Shown one piece after another: positions 1 to 9,040 of a stretch of DNA of 64,000 nt. Position 1 is the stretch's first letter. The number at the start of each line of letters is the position of its first letter. This DNA is from Eubacterium sp. AB3007 (lineage in GTDB: Bacteria; Bacillota; Clostridia; Peptostreptococcales; Anaerovoracaceae). The position numbers were made by a program, and so were the translations under genes. The stretch covers positions 744,001-808,000 of the forward strand of contig NZ_JIAD01000001.1 of NCBI RefSeq assembly GCF_000688015.1. The letters run 5' to 3'. The notes under the pieces are model-generated. The model was not told the DNA's origin. It made no database searches and saw nothing but the letters and a program-made list of their open reading frames with translations.

Positions 1-820
1 CCTCATATTGAAAGTCGTACATCATGCTCCGCAGGTTGGAGACTTTGTCCGCCATGACCAAAAGCTTTGTGCGGAAATCGGCCTGCTGCAGAGACGCGAT
101 CGCCCGCGACTTGCGCTCCTCCCAGCTCTTTGATTTATCCTCGCTGTGAGCCATCACCAGGTGTGCCACGTCAAACCCAAACTCGCTGACCAGTTCATAC
201 TCCGTCACACCTGCATCCTCCTTCACATCGTGAAGGAGGCCCGCGATCACAAGATCCGGATCCGCCCGCATTCGGCTGAGAATGCCCATTACTTCCATGG
301 GATGTGTGATATAGGGGATCTGCGTGCCTTTCCGCAACTGGCCCGCATGGCACTCGGTGGCGAAGTGGATAGCTTTGTCGATCATGGAGTTCTTCCACTC
401 ATAATCGACCTGCTCTCCTTCGCTGCTCTCGATGATATGCCAGAGCAAGGGCTTGTCCATTTGGCAGGAATGACCCCATGCGTCGATCACCATTCCGTTT
501 ACTTCCGGACTGGCCAGGGTGTACTTGATGACTCTCTCCAGAGAGATCGTCTCCATGCCGGTTTCTTCCCCTCTCCTGCATTCCTCCTCGCTTGTAAAGA
601 CTGGGATATACGTGCTCCCTTCTTCGTCGGTAATCATAGGGATCACACTTTCCTTCAGATCGTTCTCCCCGGTAAGTTCCACCGGGAGCACGCATCGCCC
701 TTTCTCTGCGATCCGTTCCTGCAGTACCTGTGTAAGCGACTCCAGCATCACCTCATTGTTATGTTCGATTCCTTCCCGGATCAGTGCTCTGATCCGCTCG
801 TTTCCCTGCAATCGATCCAT
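1..820 (-). CDS. SseB-like / HD-domain protein, C-terminus cut by window edge
   Basis: The minus strand is open from ATG 820, behind a GGAAGGGGAGGAC ribosome site, to the window edge, giving 273 visible codons and no stop. The first ~120 residues look like an SseB-type domain (CVLPVEL, then YIPVFTSEEEC). From about residue 145 the protein resembles RelA/SpoT-type HD hydrolases: HFATECHAGQLRKG, then YITHPMEVM and GLLHDVKED, which supply the metal-binding His and HD residues. Family knowledge suggests a phosphohydrolase, possibly on (p)ppGpp or another nucleotide; the substrate is not visible. It lies 12 nt after the macrodomain gene and is probably cotranscribed with it. Confidence 0.75.
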   Translation of the reverse strand, partial: MDRLQGNERIRALIREGIEHNNEVMLESLTQVLQERIAEKGRCVLPVELTGENDLKESVIPMITDEEGSTYIPVFTSEEECRRGEETGMETISLERVIKYTLASPEVNGMVIDAWGHSCQMDKPLLWHIIESSEGEQVDYEWKNSMIDKAIHFATECHAGQLRKGTQIPYITHPMEVMGILSRMRADPDLVIAGLLHDVKEDAGVTEYELVSEFGFDVAHLVMAHSEDKSKSWEERKSRAIASLQQADFRTKLLVMADKVSNLRSMMYDFQYE

Positions 821-832
821 GTCCTCCCCTTC

Positions 833-1396
833 CTAATGACCTTCCTCAGCCGCAAGGGCTTTGTCGTAAGCGGACTTGGTGTGCGTATCAAAGAGCACCC
901 ACATCACCTCATCCAGCGCCTGTGGATTCTCCTGCACAAAGCCGATTACCGTGCGCACTGCTATCTCTGCCGCCTGCTCCACTGGATAGGCGTATATCCC
1001 CGTTGAAATAGAAGGGAATGCCACTGTGCGGATCCCATTCTCCATCGCGACCCGCAGAGAATTCCGATAGCAGTTGGCCAAAAGTGCCGGCTCTCCCTGC
1101 CCGCCTCCGCGCCAGATGGGCCCCACCGTATGGATCACTGCGCCACAGGGCAATCTGTAGGCTCCTGTGATCTTGGCTTCTCCAGTCTCACAGCCATGCA
1201 GTGTGCGGCACTCCTCCAGCAGCTGGCTTCCGGCGGCCCGGTGGATCGCGCCATCCACACCACCACCCCCCAGCAGTGAACGGTTGGCAGCGTTGACGAT
1301 GGCATCCACCCCAAGGTCTCTCGTAATATCCCCAAGCTTCGTACAGATAACTGTGTTGCCTTGTTTCATGACGATGCTCCTTTCCCCGGTACTCAT
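833..1396 (-). CDS. Macrodomain protein (O-acetyl-ADP-ribose deacetylase-like)
   Basis: 187 residues, essentially one macro domain of usual YmdB/MacroD length. It opens with the ADP-ribose-binding signature [24 protein letters not shown] and has the second loop [12 protein letters not shown]. The family hydrolyses O-acetyl-ADP-ribose or removes ADP-ribose from proteins or nucleic acids in the cytoplasm. The start at 1396 is supported by GAGAGG about nine bases upstream; an internal Met (residue 10) is an alternative. The HD-domain gene follows after 12 nt, so the two form a likely nucleotide-metabolism operon. The precise substrate is not decided by the sequence. Confidence 0.9.
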   Translation of the reverse strand: MSTGERSIVMKQGNTVICTKLGDITRDLGVDAIVNAANRSLLGGGGVDGAIHRAAGSQLLEECRTLHGCETGEAKITGAYRLPCGAVIHTVGPIWRGGGQGEPALLANCYRNSLRVAMENGIRTVAFPSISTGIYAYPVEQAAEIAVRTVIGFVQENPQALDEVMWVLFDTHTKSAYDKALAAEEGH

Positions 1397-1464
1397 ATTC
1401 TGACACCTCTCTTTGCCACTTATTCTACCACCATTCTACAAAGAAATACAGCCCGTATTCCCAA

Positions 1465-1496
1465 AGAAAAAAAGAGCAGACCATTCGGTCTGCTCT
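1465..1496 (-). terminator. Intrinsic terminator of the PepSY gene
   Basis: Ten-base stem AGAGCAGACC/GGTCTGCTCT with loop ATTC (1473-1496), followed on the minus strand by a run of T (A-rich 1465-1472). It sits just past the stop at 1511. Confidence 0.85.
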
Positions 1497-1510
1497 GCAA
1501 ACTATGATAT

Positions 1511-2101
1511 CTAATCCAGTTCTTTATTTTTTGATAGGATCTTTCCATCGGTGGCGCGTATATCATACTCATACTCGTATTTTCCACTTTCAAATTCCAC
1601 CTCATAGACCCGGACACCTTTCTCCCAGTCCAGTTCCACATGGGTATCCCTCACCTGTGCCTTCTTCAGGCCGGCATCCTTGAGGGCGATGGCAAGTGCT
1701 GCCTTCTTACCAATGTAACCGTTCTTCTTTGGGATGGTGACAGATCCCTTCACCTTGCCGTACTTGGTGGTATTCTGCTGCCGTACGCCCTTGATGGTGA
1801 ATCGGTAGGTCTTGCCTGCCTTGTGTTTACGGAGAACAAAGGTGATGTCATCGTCATCCTTCTTAACGATCTTAGCCTTGTATTTCTTGCCACCAGGATT
1901 CTTTACGATGACCTTTACGTTTTTATATTCTACGTCTCCGTGGAAGTCAACCTCGACCTTTTTCTTACCTTTGAGTTCCACTTCATCGATGGACGGTGCA
2001 GCTGCATACGCAGTTCCACTCATGCACAAGGACATTATCAACACTGCAGCGATAGTTGCCACCATGCCGCCCAGAAGTTTTCTTTTCATAAACTGTTTCA
2101 T
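1511..2101 (-). CDS. Secreted PepSY-domain protein
   Basis: The start at 2101 (MKQFMKRKL) is chosen because AAAGGAGG lies six bases upstream; an upstream in-frame start at 2125 has no ribosome site. The 196-residue product has a Sec signal peptide (Lys/Arg-rich start, hydrophobic core, cleavage after AYAA near residue 35), a Lys-rich middle (about 40-125) that may be a beta-domain, and a C-terminal PepSY domain (GYIGKKAALAIALKDAG ... VYEVEFESGKYEYEYDI). PepSY domains are extracytoplasmic and often regulate or inhibit peptidases at the cell surface. It has its own terminator and is probably monocistronic. The specific partner is unknown. Confidence 0.85.
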   Translation of the reverse strand: MKQFMKRKLLGGMVATIAAVLIMSLCMSGTAYAAAPSIDEVELKGKKKVEVDFHGDVEYKNVKVIVKNPGGKKYKAKIVKKDDDDITFVLRKHKAGKTYRFTIKGVRQQNTTKYGKVKGSVTIPKKNGYIGKKAALAIALKDAGLKKAQVRDTHVELDWEKGVRVYEVEFESGKYEYEYDIRATDGKILSKNKELD

Positions 2102-2202
2102 CACAGCCTCCTTTCTGAACCTCACGGATATCTTTTGCTACAGTGTAACAACGCAACATTAAAACCAGACTAATATTTCATTGTTTTCGGCAAAAGCCTT
2201 TT

Positions 2203-3204
2203 TTACTTGTTCCGCGCAAACAGTTTCTGCATGTACTCCAGCGGAGAATGCTCATCGCTTTCGAATCCTGTGCCGCCATACTTGTAGGTTCTGTCGGCAA
2301 CGGTCTTATCGATGTCTTCCTCGTCGATCAGAGCAACGCATCTTGCCATGGAACCGTCTCCCATGTACCATCTCAGAGGGAAGCACAGGAACTCGAACCA
2401 TCTGCCCGGGATGATCTTGTCCAGGTCACCACCCAGGTTCTCTACACCTACGATACCGTGGCCCAGCATCTCCTTGTGGCAAGGCTCCCATGTGCCCCAT
2501 ACGCCGATCTCTTCCAGATCACCATACAGCTCGTCGTACTTCTCCTGTCCAAACATCTCGATGTACTTGAACTTGTCGAACTTGGCATAAGCTTCTTCGC
2601 CAAACAGCTCTGTGTACTCCTCGGTCAGCGGCTTGCCGGTAGCGCCCAGCAGGTTCATTCTGGTCATTCCGTTGTTACCCATAGCGGTGTGCAGAGGATG
2701 ATCCAGAGCCTGAGAGTCCATAGCCACGCACTTCACGCCGTGCTTTACAAACCACTTACCAGCCTCAACGCCTGTTCCACAAGCATAGTGATAGTAAGCC
2801 TTGGAATCGTCGAAAAGTCTGTGCATGCCAGTGTTCAGGCACACGATCTTGCCCTCCAGCTCAGCCGGGTCAACACCACAAGCCTTGCAGGCAGCCTCCA
2901 GATGCTCGTCTGTGATCAGTCCCCAGGGCTCGATGTCGATCTTCAGAACGACAGCCTGTCCGGTGTAAGCATCAACAGGCATCTCATGGGTATAACGAGC
3001 ACGTCTGCCATCAAACTCATACTCCATGACGTGTCTTGGGGCGTCACAGTGGGTTCCAGTATGCATGGTGCAGTTAATTCTCTGGGTCAGAACGCCGCCC
3101 TTAGCCATGGTATGTGCGTTGTCGATTTCCGGTTTGTCGAAGTATGGCCATCTTGGAATCTCACCACCAAAGGGATGTGCCAGATCGATATACACTTTGC
3201 TCAT
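2203..3204 (-). CDS. Cyclase-family metal-dependent hydrolase
   Basis: 333 residues of the cyclase / kynurenine formamidase-like family (Pfam Cyclase). The metal-binding motif HTGTHCDAPRH is at about residues 48-58, matching the family HxGTHxDxPxH signature. Members hydrolyse amide or cyclic C-C/C-N bonds (N-formylkynurenine, isatin, cyclic diketones). The length is greater than the ~210-residue kynurenine formamidases and closer to the longer isatin-hydrolase-like branch. It is the last gene of the sigma-54-linked unit transporter-cupin-SDR-cyclase, 56 nt after the SDR gene, so it probably performs a ring-opening or hydrolytic step on the imported compound. AAAGGAG precedes the ATG. The substrate is unknown. 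Confidence 0.85.
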   Translation of the reverse strand: MSKVYIDLAHPFGGEIPRWPYFDKPEIDNAHTMAKGGVLTQRINCTMHTGTHCDAPRHVMEYEFDGRRARYTHEMPVDAYTGQAVVLKIDIEPWGLITDEHLEAACKACGVDPAELEGKIVCLNTGMHRLFDDSKAYYHYACGTGVEAGKWFVKHGVKCVAMDSQALDHPLHTAMGNNGMTRMNLLGATGKPLTEEYTELFGEEAYAKFDKFKYIEMFGQEKYDELYGDLEEIGVWGTWEPCHKEMLGHGIVGVENLGGDLDKIIPGRWFEFLCFPLRWYMGDGSMARCVALIDEEDIDKTVADRTYKYGGTGFESDEHSPLEYMQKLFARNK

Positions 3205-3260
3205 AATAATTTCTCCTTTACAATTTAAAAGTTTTGCTGCGCAAATGGGGTTAGGTCAAC

Positions 3261-4055
3261 TTAGCAGGTCAGGTAGCCGCCGGAACAGTCGTAGTTACCG
3301 CCGGTCATGAAATCACTTGCCTCAGAGGACAGGAACAGAGCGAATCCAACAAAATCGTAGGGCTCAGCCAGTCTGCCGATAGGCTCTCTCTTCAGGAAGT
3401 TCTTGTAGACCTCAGAATCAGGATCGAACATCCACTCAGTGAGCTCGCTGCGGAACACCGTCGGGCAGATGGAGTTGACGTTGATGCCGTACTTAGCTGT
3501 CAGGTCACAGGCCATGGAGGAGACCATCAGGTCTGCGCCGCCCTTGGAGGTGCAGTATCCGGTGTATCCGGCCATGCCGCGCTTGGATCTCTGAGAGGTC
3601 ACGACGACCATCTTGCCGCCCTTCCCCTGCTCGACCATCTGCTCTGCAACATACTTGCAGACGATGTATACGGACTTGCAGTCAGCATCCATGATGAACT
3701 GCCAATCCTCAACGGACTGATCCAGGATGTTAGCCGGCTTGTTGTAGCCATGGCAGATAGCCAGGATGTTTACCTCGCCGTACTTCTCTACACATGCAGC
3801 GATCAGAGCCTTTACGTCCTCTTCCTTCTGTGGGTCAGCTACGAAGTATGCACAGTCGATTCCTTCAGCTTCGAACTCGTCCTGCAGTTTCTGTAGCTTC
3901 TCTGCGTTTCGCCCGGTCATGAAGACCTTAGCGCCAGCGTATCCATATGCTTTGGACAGAACGCAACCCAGCGCACCGGTAGCACCGGTGACCAGAGCCA
4001 CCTTGCCCTCAACGGAAAACATGTTGTTCACAAAGCTTTTTTCGACGTTTACCAT
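3261..4055 (-). CDS. Short-chain dehydrogenase/reductase (SDR)
   Basis: 264 residues, the usual classical SDR length. The nucleotide-binding TGATGALG motif is at about residues 23-30 and the catalytic YxxxK appears as YCTSK, with a preceding Ser in the [11 protein letters not shown] strand. A Rossmann fold using NAD(H) or NADP(H) to interconvert an alcohol and a ketone is expected. It lies 18 nt after the cupin gene and before the cyclase gene, so it likely oxidises or reduces an intermediate of the same pathway. Start ATG 4055 follows TGGAGG. No feature fixes substrate or cofactor preference. Confidence 0.9.
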   Translation of the reverse strand: MVNVEKSFVNNMFSVEGKVALVTGATGALGCVLSKAYGYAGAKVFMTGRNAEKLQKLQDEFEAEGIDCAYFVADPQKEEDVKALIAACVEKYGEVNILAICHGYNKPANILDQSVEDWQFIMDADCKSVYIVCKYVAEQMVEQGKGGKMVVVTSQRSKRGMAGYTGYCTSKGGADLMVSSMACDLTAKYGINVNSICPTVFRSELTEWMFDPDSEVYKNFLKREPIGRLAEPYDFVGFALFLSSEASDFMTGGNYDCSGGYLTC

Positions 4056-4073
4056 TGTTAATCCTCCATTTTC

Positions 4074-4424
4074 CTATGCTTCAGGGTAGTTGATGATCAC
4101 CAGCATTTTCGCCGGCTTGTCCGAGGCGTTCACCAGACCACGTCCCTCGTTGGGCGGAAAACTGATGCTCTCACCTGCGTGGATCACGTACTCTTTGCCA
4201 TCCTTGTCTGTCACTGTCATCTCGCCTTCCAGAACGAAATACACCTTCTCCAGCGGATTGTCTTCGTATGCCCAGTCAGCACCGCCAGCTGGCTCAAACT
4301 CGGAGATTCCGATCCAGAACTTCTCTGCTCCGGTCTCATCCTTTCCGTGATACCGCTTACAAGTCACTCCAAAATGCCCTGGCGGAAAATAAGGCTCCAG
4401 CTCTTCATAGGTTCTCTTGATCAT
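4074..4424 (-). CDS. Small cupin protein
   Basis: 116-residue single-domain cupin. A conserved cupin core is visible around VYFVLEGEMTVTDKDGKEYVIHAGES and FPPNEGRG, but the usual His residues of motif 1 are mostly replaced, so metal binding is uncertain. Start ATG 4424 follows TAAGGAGG. It lies between the transporter gene (50 nt away) and the SDR gene (18 nt away). Small cupins in such operons act as isomerases, decarboxylases or ligand-binding accessory proteins; which applies here cannot be told. Confidence 0.8.
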   Translation of the reverse strand: MIKRTYEELEPYFPPGHFGVTCKRYHGKDETGAEKFWIGISEFEPAGGADWAYEDNPLEKVYFVLEGEMTVTDKDGKEYVIHAGESISFPPNEGRGLVNASDKPAKMLVIINYPEA

Positions 4425-4474
4425 GATTGTACCTCCTTACATGTAGATAATATGAGATCTTTAAATACGATTGA

Positions 4475-5767
4475 TTATGCTGATTTGTGCTCTGCCGCAT
4501 GGTCCTTGTTGAACTTATACTCGTTCAGGAAGGAGACGAGGACGGAGACAAGCACTGCGCCACCTGCGAAGATCATGTAAGCGACACTCAGATTGCCGAT
4601 GGCGTTGGTTACGATACCGTTGACAACAAAGCACCATGCCGTGACGAATCCCTGGATCGGGAAGACCACGGAATTAACTTTGTCAAATCCCTGACGTCCA
4701 AACACGGAGGTGGGCAGCGAGGTGGTGAAATTGGCCGAACCGCCGATTCCCATGCCAATCATAAAGATGGAGAGATAGAACAGAGGCCCTACCTGTCCAC
4801 CAGCCAGTACGTTGATCACCAGTGCCGCCGCATACCAGAGTCCGAATCCCTGCATGGTTCTCTTGGTGCCGATCTTGGTATCAATGAGGCCGATGAGCCA
4901 GGACCCGAACACGCCAACCAGAGCGACCACGGTCATCAGAGTCAGTGCTCCAGCCTGAGACATACCGAAGTCACGGATATTGCGGGTAACAAGCTGCTGC
5001 ATGACACCGACGGAACAGATCTGGAAGAGACCTGTGTAAAGTGCAACCAGCCAGGTTTCCTTGGTCTTCAGAAGTTTAGCGGTAGTCCAACCACCATCGT
5101 CATGCTTGGTATGGTATTCCGCTTCATAGACTTCGTTGGAGACATTGTCCGGATTCATGCCCCTCTCCTGAGGAGTGTCTCTCATGGAAATCAGACCCAC
5201 AACACCCAGAATCACACAAGCCACGCCAATTGGAATAGATGCGGTGTTGATACTTCCAAAGGCGGCAACCAGCCCGGTGAGCAGAGCTACATAGGAAGCT
5301 GAAGCCAGATTGTGCCCCATGGTGGTATATCCCATAACGATTCCCTTCTTCTTCGGGAACCAGGTAGCTACCAGAGTGCCGCCGGCCACATAACCAGCAG
5401 ACATCATACCGGTTGCACAGATAGTCATAGCCACAAAATACACAGCTATAGATGTTGCATTACCGCAGATAACGTAAGCGATACCGCTGATGATGGTAAA
5501 GATACCCGAGGTGTATCTTGGACCGATCCTTCGGTTGATCTGTCCTACCAGGATAAATCCCAGGACAGCCAGCATTCCAGCGTATCCATTGGTCTGGATC
5601 ACTGTACCAGGTTCCACCCCAATGTTAGCTGCAGCAGTTGGTGCCAATACATTCGTGCCGTCGTTGATCATCCCAACATAGAAATAGAACATGAGCAGAC
5701 AATAGAGGATTGTCCCCCATCCGGCTTTTCCAAAATCGTTCAATGACTGTTTCTTGGTCATAATCAC
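4475..5767 (-). CDS. MFS transporter, OFA-like
   Basis: 430 residues with about twelve hydrophobic segments and a soluble central loop (about 195-235), a typical major facilitator layout. The N-terminal half resembles the oxalate/formate antiporter (OFA) group: GYAGMLAVLGFILVGQINRR, then a cytoplasmic RxGPRYT loop. It should import or exchange the small organic acid or related substrate handled by the three downstream enzymes. The first reading-frame start is GTG 5767; ATG 5761 is an alternative and neither has a strong ribosome site. It is the first gene after the sigma-54 promoter at 5870-5885, about 100 nt upstream. Confidence 0.85.
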   Translation of the reverse strand: MIMTKKQSLNDFGKAGWGTILYCLLMFYFYVGMINDGTNVLAPTAAANIGVEPGTVIQTNGYAGMLAVLGFILVGQINRRIGPRYTSGIFTIISGIAYVICGNATSIAVYFVAMTICATGMMSAGYVAGGTLVATWFPKKKGIVMGYTTMGHNLASASYVALLTGLVAAFGSINTASIPIGVACVILGVVGLISMRDTPQERGMNPDNVSNEVYEAEYHTKHDDGGWTTAKLLKTKETWLVALYTGLFQICSVGVMQQLVTRNIRDFGMSQAGALTLMTVVALVGVFGSWLIGLIDTKIGTKRTMQGFGLWYAAALVINVLAGGQVGPLFYLSIFMIGMGIGGSANFTTSLPTSVFGRQGFDKVNSVVFPIQGFVTAWCFVVNGIVTNAIGNLSVAYMIFAGGAVLVSVLVSFLNEYKFNKDHAAEHKSA

Positions 5768-5869
5768 ACTGTGTGGTTCCTCACCACTTTTCCTTTCTTC
5801 TTAACATAGTACATTCTCCTTCAATAAACTGCTTCAATACACTCCTTTCTAAATGTTACATTTAATCTT

Positions 5870-5885
5870 TGCAATTCCCATGCCA
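5870..5885 (-). promoter_or_regulatory. Sigma-54 (RpoN) promoter of the MFS-cupin-SDR-cyclase unit
   Basis: Read on the minus strand: TGGCATGGGAATTGCA. It matches the -24/-12 consensus TGGCACGNNNNTTGCW at every invariant base (GG and GC with correct spacing); only one base (T for C) differs. It points at the MFS gene and lies beside a gene for a sigma-54 activator. Confidence 0.85.
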
Positions 5886-5946
5886 AATAAATTAATCGTT
5901 CATTTTTCAACATTACACAAGTGGTGGCCCGAAATCGAAAAGTTGT

Positions 5947-6009
5947 AAAAAAGCGACATGTCTTTAATTCACATCATCATACGATGCATTATAAAGACAT
6001 GTCGCTTTT
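5947..6009 (-). terminator. Long-stem terminator of the sigma-54 activator gene
   Basis: AAAAGCGACATGTCTTTA pairs with TAAAGACATGTCGCTTTT across a 25-nt loop, followed on the minus strand by six T. It ends the activator gene (stop at 6030). Each arm contains the palindrome GACATGTC, and the hairpin lies 62-140 nt upstream of the sigma-54 promoter, so it could also serve as an activator binding site. Confidence 0.75.
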
Positions 6010-6029
6010 CCAATAATTCCGCGAAATAT

Positions 6030-7394
6030 TTATTTATGTAGTTTTCTGTAAAGCACGCTTCGGTGGATACCCAGCTTGGCAGCAGTCTTGTTCACTGAAC
6101 CCCCGCACTCTTTCATGATTTTCTTGATGTATTCTGCTTCTGCGTATCGTATGAAATCTTTCAGACTGCCGAACTCCCGGATCTGCAGTCCCTGGGGTCT
6201 CCCTGTAGCATCAAATTCGCCATACTCCGCTGTAGGAATTGGCGTGAATAACAATTCATTGCCGGGACTGACCACATAGATCCTCTCCACAACATTCCGT
6301 AGTTCCCTGATGTTTCCCGGCCAACTGTATTCTTGCATGGTATGCACCGTCAGGTCCGCCAGCACCTTGCTGGTGCCATACTTGTTATTCAACTCCTGAA
6401 GGAACATCTCCGCAATGGGGATGATATCTTCCCTTCGCTCTTTCAGCGGAGGGAGTTTGACCGTAAACACACTGAGCCGGTAATACAAATCCTCCCGGAA
6501 AGTCTTCTTTCTGATCAGTTCCTCCAGATCGCTGTTGGTGGCACAGATCACCCGTACATCCACGGGAATGTTTTCCAGGCCGCCAACCCGACGGATCTCT
6601 TTGTTCTCGAGAACACGCAAGAGCTTGGATTGGAGGGCGAGTGACATCTCCCCAATCTCATCCAGGAACAGCGTTCCGCCTGAGGCCGCCTCCAGGAGCC
6701 CGATCTTCCCGCCCTTAATGGCGCCGGTAAACGCACCACCCTCGTATCCGAACAGTTCGCTCTCCAGCAGAGATTCCGGCATGGCGGCACAGTTGATGCT
6801 GATATACCCGTTCTCAGCCCTATCCGATTTTTCATGAATCATCTGGGCGATCATATCCTTGCCGGTACCGCTCTCTCCAAGGATGACAACACTATACTCA
6901 GTAGGAGCGATGGCCTCGATGGTGGTCATGATGTTCTTCATGACAGGACTGTTCGCTACAAGCACTCGCTGGTCCTGTAAACGATGGTAGTCCAGTTCTC
7001 TCTTCAGACGGGTGTTCTCTATGCGGTCCTCGTTGATGATCCGTTCCCACTCCAGATTGCGCTTGGCAGTCATATTGCTGGTCACTACCATGGTGACGTT
7101 TCCCATTTCGTCCAGGATAGGCACACTGTTGGAATAGACCTTCATATCCACGTTGCCTCCCAACGCACCGACAAATGGTTTTTTGGTGCGGATCGCTTCC
7201 ATTACAGTGGATCTCTCATAGACGCCTTCCTCTAGCAGGTCTTTCACATTTCTGCCCGGAAGCTCCTCACAGGGCATTCCAAGACGACGGCCTGCGACCT
7301 TGTTGGCGAACAGGATGTTGCCTTCCCCATCTGTCACAAAAATCGACTCCTCGTAATAGTCGTGTAATGCATCGACCAACTCCTTCAGATCCAT
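6030..7394 (-). CDS. PAS-AAA-Fis sigma-54-dependent activator
   Basis: ATG 7394 is taken as start because AGGGGGG lies five bases upstream; the in-frame ATG at 7418 has none. The 454-residue protein has an N-terminal PAS sensor (about 1-110, DGEGNILFANKVAGRRLGM), an AAA+ domain (about 145-385) with Walker A GESGTGKD, the sigma-54-contact loop GAFTGA and Walker B GTLFLDEIGEM, and a C-terminal Fis-type helix-turn-helix (GGSVNKTAAKLGIHRSVLYRK). No receiver domain is present, so it senses a ligand directly through PAS. The adjacent RpoN promoter makes the transporter-cupin-SDR-cyclase unit its probable target. It begins 55 nt after the EamA gene and may be cotranscribed with it. Confidence 0.93.
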   Translation of the reverse strand: MDLKELVDALHDYYEESIFVTDGEGNILFANKVAGRRLGMPCEELPGRNVKDLLEEGVYERSTVMEAIRTKKPFVGALGGNVDMKVYSNSVPILDEMGNVTMVVTSNMTAKRNLEWERIINEDRIENTRLKRELDYHRLQDQRVLVANSPVMKNIMTTIEAIAPTEYSVVILGESGTGKDMIAQMIHEKSDRAENGYISINCAAMPESLLESELFGYEGGAFTGAIKGGKIGLLEAASGGTLFLDEIGEMSLALQSKLLRVLENKEIRRVGGLENIPVDVRVICATNSDLEELIRKKTFREDLYYRLSVFTVKLPPLKERREDIIPIAEMFLQELNNKYGTSKVLADLTVHTMQEYSWPGNIRELRNVVERIYVVSPGNELLFTPIPTAEYGEFDATGRPQGLQIREFGSLKDFIRYAEAEYIKKIMKECGGSVNKTAAKLGIHRSVLYRKLHK

Positions 7395-7448
7395 TACTGC
7401 CCCCCTGTCCATTTTCATCTGTTTTTATCAGAGTAACATATAATAACG

Positions 7449-8345
7449 CTAAGCGCAATCACTATCTGACCTGGTCAGGACGATGATAGACACCACCACG
7501 ATGATCATGCCGATAACCCCAGGCACGGTGGGGATCTCCGCATACAGAAAAAGCCCGAACAGCAGTGCGGATGTAGGCTCTGCACCACTGGCCAGTATGG
7601 AGACCACCCCCGCATCCGCATACTTCATGGAAACGGTATATGACAGGTTAGGGAGCAGCGAGACCACCACCGCATGGGCGACCATAAACATCACCCCTGT
7701 CCCGGGGCGATCTGCAACGAACTGCAGGATCATATGGTGATCTGCCAGCGGGATCATCAGGAGCACAGCCAGTGAGCAGGTGTAGAAAGTCACGGTCAGT
7801 GGATGCACCTTCCGCTTGTCCGCCAGTTCGTTGGAAGACAGCACATAGGCCGCATTACTCAGGGAGGCCCCTACGCCCATGAGGAGGCCATAAACACTCC
7901 ATTTCAGACCTCCTGTATCCAAAATGCCGCTGAGGAGGAAACACCCCACCAGCGCTCCCAGCATGCAGAGCACCCGGATGCGGGTGATCTTCTCATGGAA
8001 GAGGATCGAGCCCAGGATAATCACGAACACAGGTGCTGTACAGAGCAGGATCGATGCCAGGGACATGCTCAGAAGATTGATGGCTACGTTGTAGCAGATA
8101 TTCATGAACACATACCCGGAGATGCCACAGATAGCCAGAAAAGGCAGATCCCCTGCCCTGATCCGGAAAAGACCCCTGTCGTAGACCAGCAACGTCAGCA
8201 TGAGCAGCAGCGCTGTGATGACCAGTCTGGAAAAGGTGATAGTGATATTGTCAAACCCCGCCTCATACAGGACACGGACAAACACCCCCGCTGACCCCCA
8301 GCAGGTACCGGAGAGGATGGGGAGAAGAAGGGCGATTCTCTTCAT
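7449..8345 (-). CDS. EamA/DMT-family transporter
   Basis: 298 residues with ten predicted membrane segments in two five-helix repeats, the standard EamA (DMT) layout; the start resembles other EamA exporters (PILSGTCWGSAGVFVR). The family exports amino acids, metabolites or drugs, or acts as a permease. AAGGAG precedes ATG 8345. The sigma-54 activator gene lies just downstream on the same strand, so the transporter could handle a metabolite of the same pathway, but that is inference. Confidence 0.85.
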   Translation of the reverse strand: MKRIALLLPILSGTCWGSAGVFVRVLYEAGFDNITITFSRLVITALLLMLTLLVYDRGLFRIRAGDLPFLAICGISGYVFMNICYNVAINLLSMSLASILLCTAPVFVIILGSILFHEKITRIRVLCMLGALVGCFLLSGILDTGGLKWSVYGLLMGVGASLSNAAYVLSSNELADKRKVHPLTVTFYTCSLAVLLMIPLADHHMILQFVADRPGTGVMFMVAHAVVVSLLPNLSYTVSMKYADAGVVSILASGAEPTSALLFGLFLYAEIPTVPGVIGMIIVVVSIIVLTRSDSDCA

Positions 8346-8373
8346 TCAGATACTCCTTGATGATTGACATGTG

Positions 8374-8400
8374 AAAAACAGCCCCCTGTCCGGGGGACTG
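8374..8400 (-). terminator. Intrinsic terminator of the nitroreductase gene
   Basis: A CAG(T)CCCCC / GGGGGCTG stem followed by TTTTT on the minus strand, placed between the nitroreductase stop (8426) and the EamA start (8345). Confidence 0.75.
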
Positions 8401-8425
8401 TCTCGTTCGATAGATTCTGGACTCT

Positions 8426-8968
8426 CTACTTCCAGGTGAGCAGTTCCTCTACGCTCTTACGCTTGGGTGCCTGGGGCTCGATTGCCGGATGGCCTACTGC
8501 GATCAATGCCGCCGGAACCTGCCCTTCTGGCACATGCACTGTTTCTGCCAGCTTCTGCTCATCAAAGATGCCCATAACGACGGTACCCAGCCCCATGTCG
8601 TGGGCAGCCAGACAGAAGGTCTGTGCCGCCATACCGGCGTCAAACACCTCCCACTTGTCCCCCTTGCTGGTGGTGGGTTCTCCGTTCCGCTCATAGCCTG
8701 AGATCCCGTGCTTATAAGTCATGACCATCAGGACCGGACAGTGGCGAATGATCTTTCCGTTGCTCTCAAAACCAAGTACGCAGTTGTCCGCAATCTGTTC
8801 CTTCAGCCCCTGGTCTGCCACGGTGATATATCGGGTCACCTGGGTATTTTTCCAGGACGGCGTGTAGGAGGCCAGCTCCACACACTTCTCGATCTCCTCC
8901 CGGACGACGACCTGGTCGGTAAACTTACGGATGCTTCTTCTTCCTAAAATGCAGTCTCTTGTTTCCAT
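8426..8968 (-). CDS. Nitroreductase-family FMN protein
   Basis: Start ATG 8968 (METRDCILGRRSIRKF) follows GGAGG at six bases; a longer frame to 9019 lacks a ribosome site. The 180-residue protein carries the FMN-binding RRSIRKF motif at the N-terminus and the C-terminal glycine-rich region LGTVVMGIFDEQKL / VPAALIAVGHP typical of NfnB-like nitroreductases. Such enzymes reduce nitroaromatics, quinones or enones with NAD(P)H. It is monocistronic with its own terminator. The physiological substrate is unknown. Confidence 0.9.
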   Translation of the reverse strand: METRDCILGRRSIRKFTDQVVVREEIEKCVELASYTPSWKNTQVTRYITVADQGLKEQIADNCVLGFESNGKIIRHCPVLMVMTYKHGISGYERNGEPTTSKGDKWEVFDAGMAAQTFCLAAHDMGLGTVVMGIFDEQKLAETVHVPEGQVPAALIAVGHPAIEPQAPKRKSVEELLTWK

Positions 8969-9040
8969 CGTATACCTCCACTCGCCGAATAGTCTACCAT
9001 ACTCTCGCAAGGATTGCAATGCCGTACGTACGGATGATCC

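Noticed and set aside
146-1006. Plus-strand open frame of 286 codons
   Set aside because: Lies antisense to the HD-domain and macrodomain genes, which carry family motifs; its own sequence has none.
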